Shown here piece after piece: positions 61,436 to 64,000 of a stretch of 64,000 nucleotides of DNA. The stretch's first letter is position 1, and every line of letters begins with the position of its first letter. The notes below the pieces were generated by a model, which saw nothing but the letters and a program-made list of their open reading frames with translations, was not told the origin of the DNA and did no database searches. Origin of the DNA: Piezodorus guildinii (lineage: Eukaryota > Arthropoda > Insecta > Hemiptera > Pentatomidae); contig CM041292.1 of assembly GCA_023052935.1 (NCBI GenBank), forward strand, positions 91,557,169-91,621,168, read 5' to 3'. The translations under genes were made by a program, and so were the position numbers.

Positions 61436-61784
61436 TGTCTAAAATATTGTTAATATTTTCACCTTAAACCATTTTTAATCAATATTCATTTCTTGAATCT
61501 TAGTTTATATTTAACCAATGCACAATTGAAAACCCTTTTCTAAAGTGGTAATTAATCATTGTACTTTTGGGCACCAGTTTCAAATTCTGAATTCATAATA
61601 GTTAAATGTTTTACTTTACAATCTTCTTCTTTGTCTTTCTATTTTATTTAGTTTGTGGGATATCAGTGGTGAATTGTTATAAATCAAAAGCCACAGAATC
61701 AAAGGTCAAAAATTTTCTTCACAATATTTGTAGGAGAATCAAATGTTTTATGCCATTTGACCATTTTCTTCTCCTTCCAGTGGC

Positions 61785-62055
61785 GTGACAGGACATGTAG
61801 GCCCTTGGCCTCATGGTGTAACCTCCTGGTTTACACTCATGTTTCTCGATGTATTTTATAGGATAGGGTCATCTCTCCCTTCTCCTAATTTTGTGAGGGC
61901 TACCATTTGGCTGACGGGTCTCACATACCCAGGGAGAGGCTGTGAGTGAATCCACATTTATTAAATGCTTGAAAAGACTTTCTAGGACTGGGATTCGAAC
62001 TCACAACCTTTAGTGTGAGACTAGAACGCTAGCCACTCAGCCATGGGCTCCCCCA
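61785..62055 (-). mobile_element. tRNA-headed SINE, family C
   Basis: Minus strand head GGGGGAGCCCATGGCTGAGT, GGCTAGCGTTCTAGTCTCAC and box B GGTTGTGAGTTCGAATCCC. The body reads TCACAGCCTCTCCCTGGGTA and GTGAGACCCGTCAGCCAAAT, and the end is GGCCTACATGTCCTGTCACG then CCACTGGAAGG. The tail alone recurs at 24,286. The head is tRNA-like but does not close as a full cloverleaf. Confidence 0.8.
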
Positions 62056-62324
62056 ATCGGACCATCTTTTATAATCCATTAAAACTGAAAATAAGTTATC
62101 ATACATTGAAATTCAGTCATATAATTATCAACCTTTTTAGATAAAACTGAAAGCAGTCAAAATAAATATATTAAAATACTGATTTACTATATGCCAACCT
62201 TTAAATAATTACAACTCATCAAAAAATGTTGGAGCCATACCACCATAGGAAATTAGAATTAACAAATAAATTTTCAATTTCTATTTGTCTTCAGAAGCTT
62301 TTAATTTCTTCTTTCCAAAACTTT

Positions 62325-62640
62325 GGTTCCATCTTAAGCTCTCAGAATTTTGTTTCTGAGTAAGGTTATGTATGGAGCATCAGTAACAATGGATCAGTTC
62401 TTAACTTAAGCTAGGAGTTTCTCATAAACTCTGATGGTAAGAGAAGAATCAAGAAAGTTGTACAAAAAATCATAGGAAACCAGTAAAGGTTGACAAGTGA
62501 CAACAGGTAATTTGGGCAATGCAAATAATTTCCTAGGATTTTTGTTCCCACAACTAAAAACTATTTTGTTGAAAATTAACTTGTAAGGTGATAGAATATG
62601 TTATAAAATAATAAAAAAACTTCAGATTTGAATTTCTTCT
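62325..62640 (+). repeat. Rep-2 copy 2 with extra insert
   Basis: GGTTCCATCTTAAGCTCTCA, TCATAAACTCTGATGGTAAG, AGAAAGTTG, ATCATAGGAAACCAGTA, then about 80 bp absent from copy 1 (GGTTGACAAGTGACAACAGG ... CCACAACTAAAAACT), then ATTTTGTTGAAAATTAACTT and AGAATATGTTATAAAATAAT. Confidence 0.75.
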
Positions 62641-63044
62641 TTCCAAAACTTCTCTATTTTTTTTAGCAACACAGCTGTATATCGCTTTCTGCAGTCCTCA
62701 TGTGAATCAAAATTATTAAGGAAGTTTTGAAGGGAAAGAAAAAAGTGGTAATCTGTTGAGACCAGGTCAGGTTGCAGGAGGAAATCCAAGAAAAATACCA
62801 ATAATTATTTTTGTGTCAGTAAAGAAACCTGCAGGCGGGCATTTCATGATGGAAAACAATAATCTGTGAATAGCCAATGCCAGCCATTTTTGGTCCACAG
62901 TAGCCTTTGAGTTTTTCAATTGTATGCAATTCACATTAGGATCAATGGTTGGGTCACTCCTTTTCCCCAAGGATTTCCTTTTTATATCATTGTTAAGGAC
63001 CATTTTTTAGTTTAACCTCTTTAAAGGAAACAAAAATAAAAAAA

Positions 63045-63250
63045 AACTTGTACTACTACAACCTATGGAGGGTCTTAGGCTCAGTAAAGAGATTTGTACT
63101 GTTTCTAGGCCAATGAGGTGATTAGGCCTTGATCACGCTCAGCCGCCAGGTTTTCCCCCAATTTTTTCGGGCATCCACTTTATAGAGGCTGGGTCTGCCC
63201 CAGGAAGGTCTCCATACCCTAGAGTCGCCCCCCGACTGAATTAACAGAAT
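63045..63250 (-). mobile_element. SINE family A, 5'-truncated
   Basis: Minus strand: TCTGTTAATTCAGTCGGGGG, CGACTCTAGGGTATGGAGAC, GACCCAGCCTCTATAAAGTG, TGAGCGTGATCAAGGCC, ACCCTCCATAGGTTGTAG and then a T-rich tail. The tRNA-like head is missing. Confidence 0.85.
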
Positions 63251-63863
63251 ACTGAATGAAGAATAAGGAAATAAAAAACATTAAATGCCCAAAAAAATGC
63301 AATTCGTTTTCTTCCATTTTAATCTCATATTTCACTTGAAAACAGGTGATTTAGGTCAAAACACATGCAAGCTAACACCTAACTAGCCCCTTTCCAAATG
63401 ATGTGAACATTATAGACAAAATAAACATTGATTTAACAACACAAGAATCATTTAATATATTTAAAGAACACTAATTATTTTACAGCCCGATATTTTATAA
63501 TCAATTAGTGAAAATTACAATGACAACAGAAATTAAAAAAAAAAAAAAAAAAAAAAATAGAATTACGTATACTTAGTAAATGAAACAATTTTCAATAAGT
63601 AAATTTTATTTTTCAAAAGTTAAAATTTCTTACAAAAAACAAAACATATAATAATGAAACTTCTACATGGTGGGCAATAATAATGCTTTGGTCTTTTGCA
63701 TCTCTACTCTTATATCATTAATTTTTTTAAACTATAAAATTGAAATATTATTTTAAAAGGAACAAAAGAAACCAAAAGCAAATATAATTTAGTCGATTTA
63801 ATAAAAAAATTGTTTTAATGCACAATGATAAATGTATAAATGCAAATCACAATTGTATTCATG

Positions 63864-63869
63864 TTTATT
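63864..63869 (-). terminator. Polyadenylation signal for the right-edge gene
   Basis: The plus-strand TTTATT reads AATAAA on the minus strand, about 48 bp after the stop of the terminal exon. This gives a plausible very short 3' UTR. Confidence 0.45.
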
Positions 63870-63916
63870 ACACATATAGATAATTAAGGTTATAATAAAT
63901 AAAAGTAAGACTGCAT

Positions 63917-63989
63917 TTATATAATTTCATCTGGCTCACATGGGGCATCCAAGTCCCTATAAGTAATAATAGGTCTGTAGTCCATACCT
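63917..63989 (-). CDS. Terminal coding exon of an unidentified gene continuing off the right edge
   Basis: A strong acceptor (TTTTATTGCAG) on the minus strand opens a frame reading GMDYRPIITYRDLDAPCEPD then EII and a TAA stop at 63917-63919. The phase requires two bases from an upstream exon beyond 64000. The acidic, compact C-terminus looks like real protein, and an AATAAA lies about 50 bp downstream. I do not recognise the family. The other two frames either stop early or give a low-quality reading. Confidence 0.6.
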
Positions 63990-64000
63990 CTGCAATAAAA

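Noticed and set aside
61980..62055. tRNA gene call on the SINE-C head
   Set aside because: Box B is good but the arms do not close and the sequence continues into a repeat body that recurs at 24,286.
62767..63003. 78-codon minus-strand open frame as a gene
   Set aside because: No splice or family support; the region lies among repeats and may be part of an unrecognised element, but I could not match its residues to any protein.

Overview
This is a window of an AT-rich arthropod genome, most probably an insect. Three intron-rich protein genes and one edge exon are spread through about 64 kb that is otherwise full of transposable elements. GT-AG introns, mariner, R1/Jockey/RTE-type LINEs and several tRNA-headed SINE families point to an insect. 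The species cannot be told from sequence alone.

Layout. (1) About 3.4-23.7 kb, minus strand: VPS39/VAM6, rebuilt here as 16 exons (about 830 residues). Only the short last exon is missing and it must lie beyond the left edge. Its introns hold R1 and Jockey LINE pieces, a mariner palindrome and other repeats. (2) 23.7-27.6 kb: head-to-head intergenic space with a tandem DRE-like motif. (3) 27.6-43.7 kb, plus strand: a small six-exon gene of unknown function (154 or 174 residues depending on one splice choice). Its fourth intron is about 14 kb and contains an RTE-like LINE, SINEs, a mariner with a SINE inside it, an intact tRNA-Ser(CGA) gene and a foldback element. (4) 44.2-59.9 kb, minus strand: a complete nine-exon Angel/CCR4-type exonuclease gene (408 residues, all expected catalytic residues present), convergent with gene 3 and only about 450 bp from it. 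(5) 59.9-63.9 kb: repeat-rich intergenic DNA. (6) 63,917-63,989, minus strand: last coding exon of another gene that continues off the right edge.

Functions. VPS39 tethers late endosomes and lysosomes as part of HOPS. Angel is an mRNA or RNA 3'-end nuclease. The tRNA gene serves translation. They share no pathway and look like ordinary housekeeping neighbours.

The most unusual material is in the repeats: a 1.5-kb inverted pair of mariner copies inside a VPS39 intron, a dispersed family whose sequence resembles the hammerhead-ribozyme ends of Penelope-like elements, an unclassified roughly 0.7-1.2-kb family (called Rep-1 here) with inverted subterminal repeats and three near-complete copies, and SINE insertions whose target-site duplications can still be read. 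All exon boundaries were worked out by eye from reading frame, splice consensus and remembered family similarity; nothing was run against a database.
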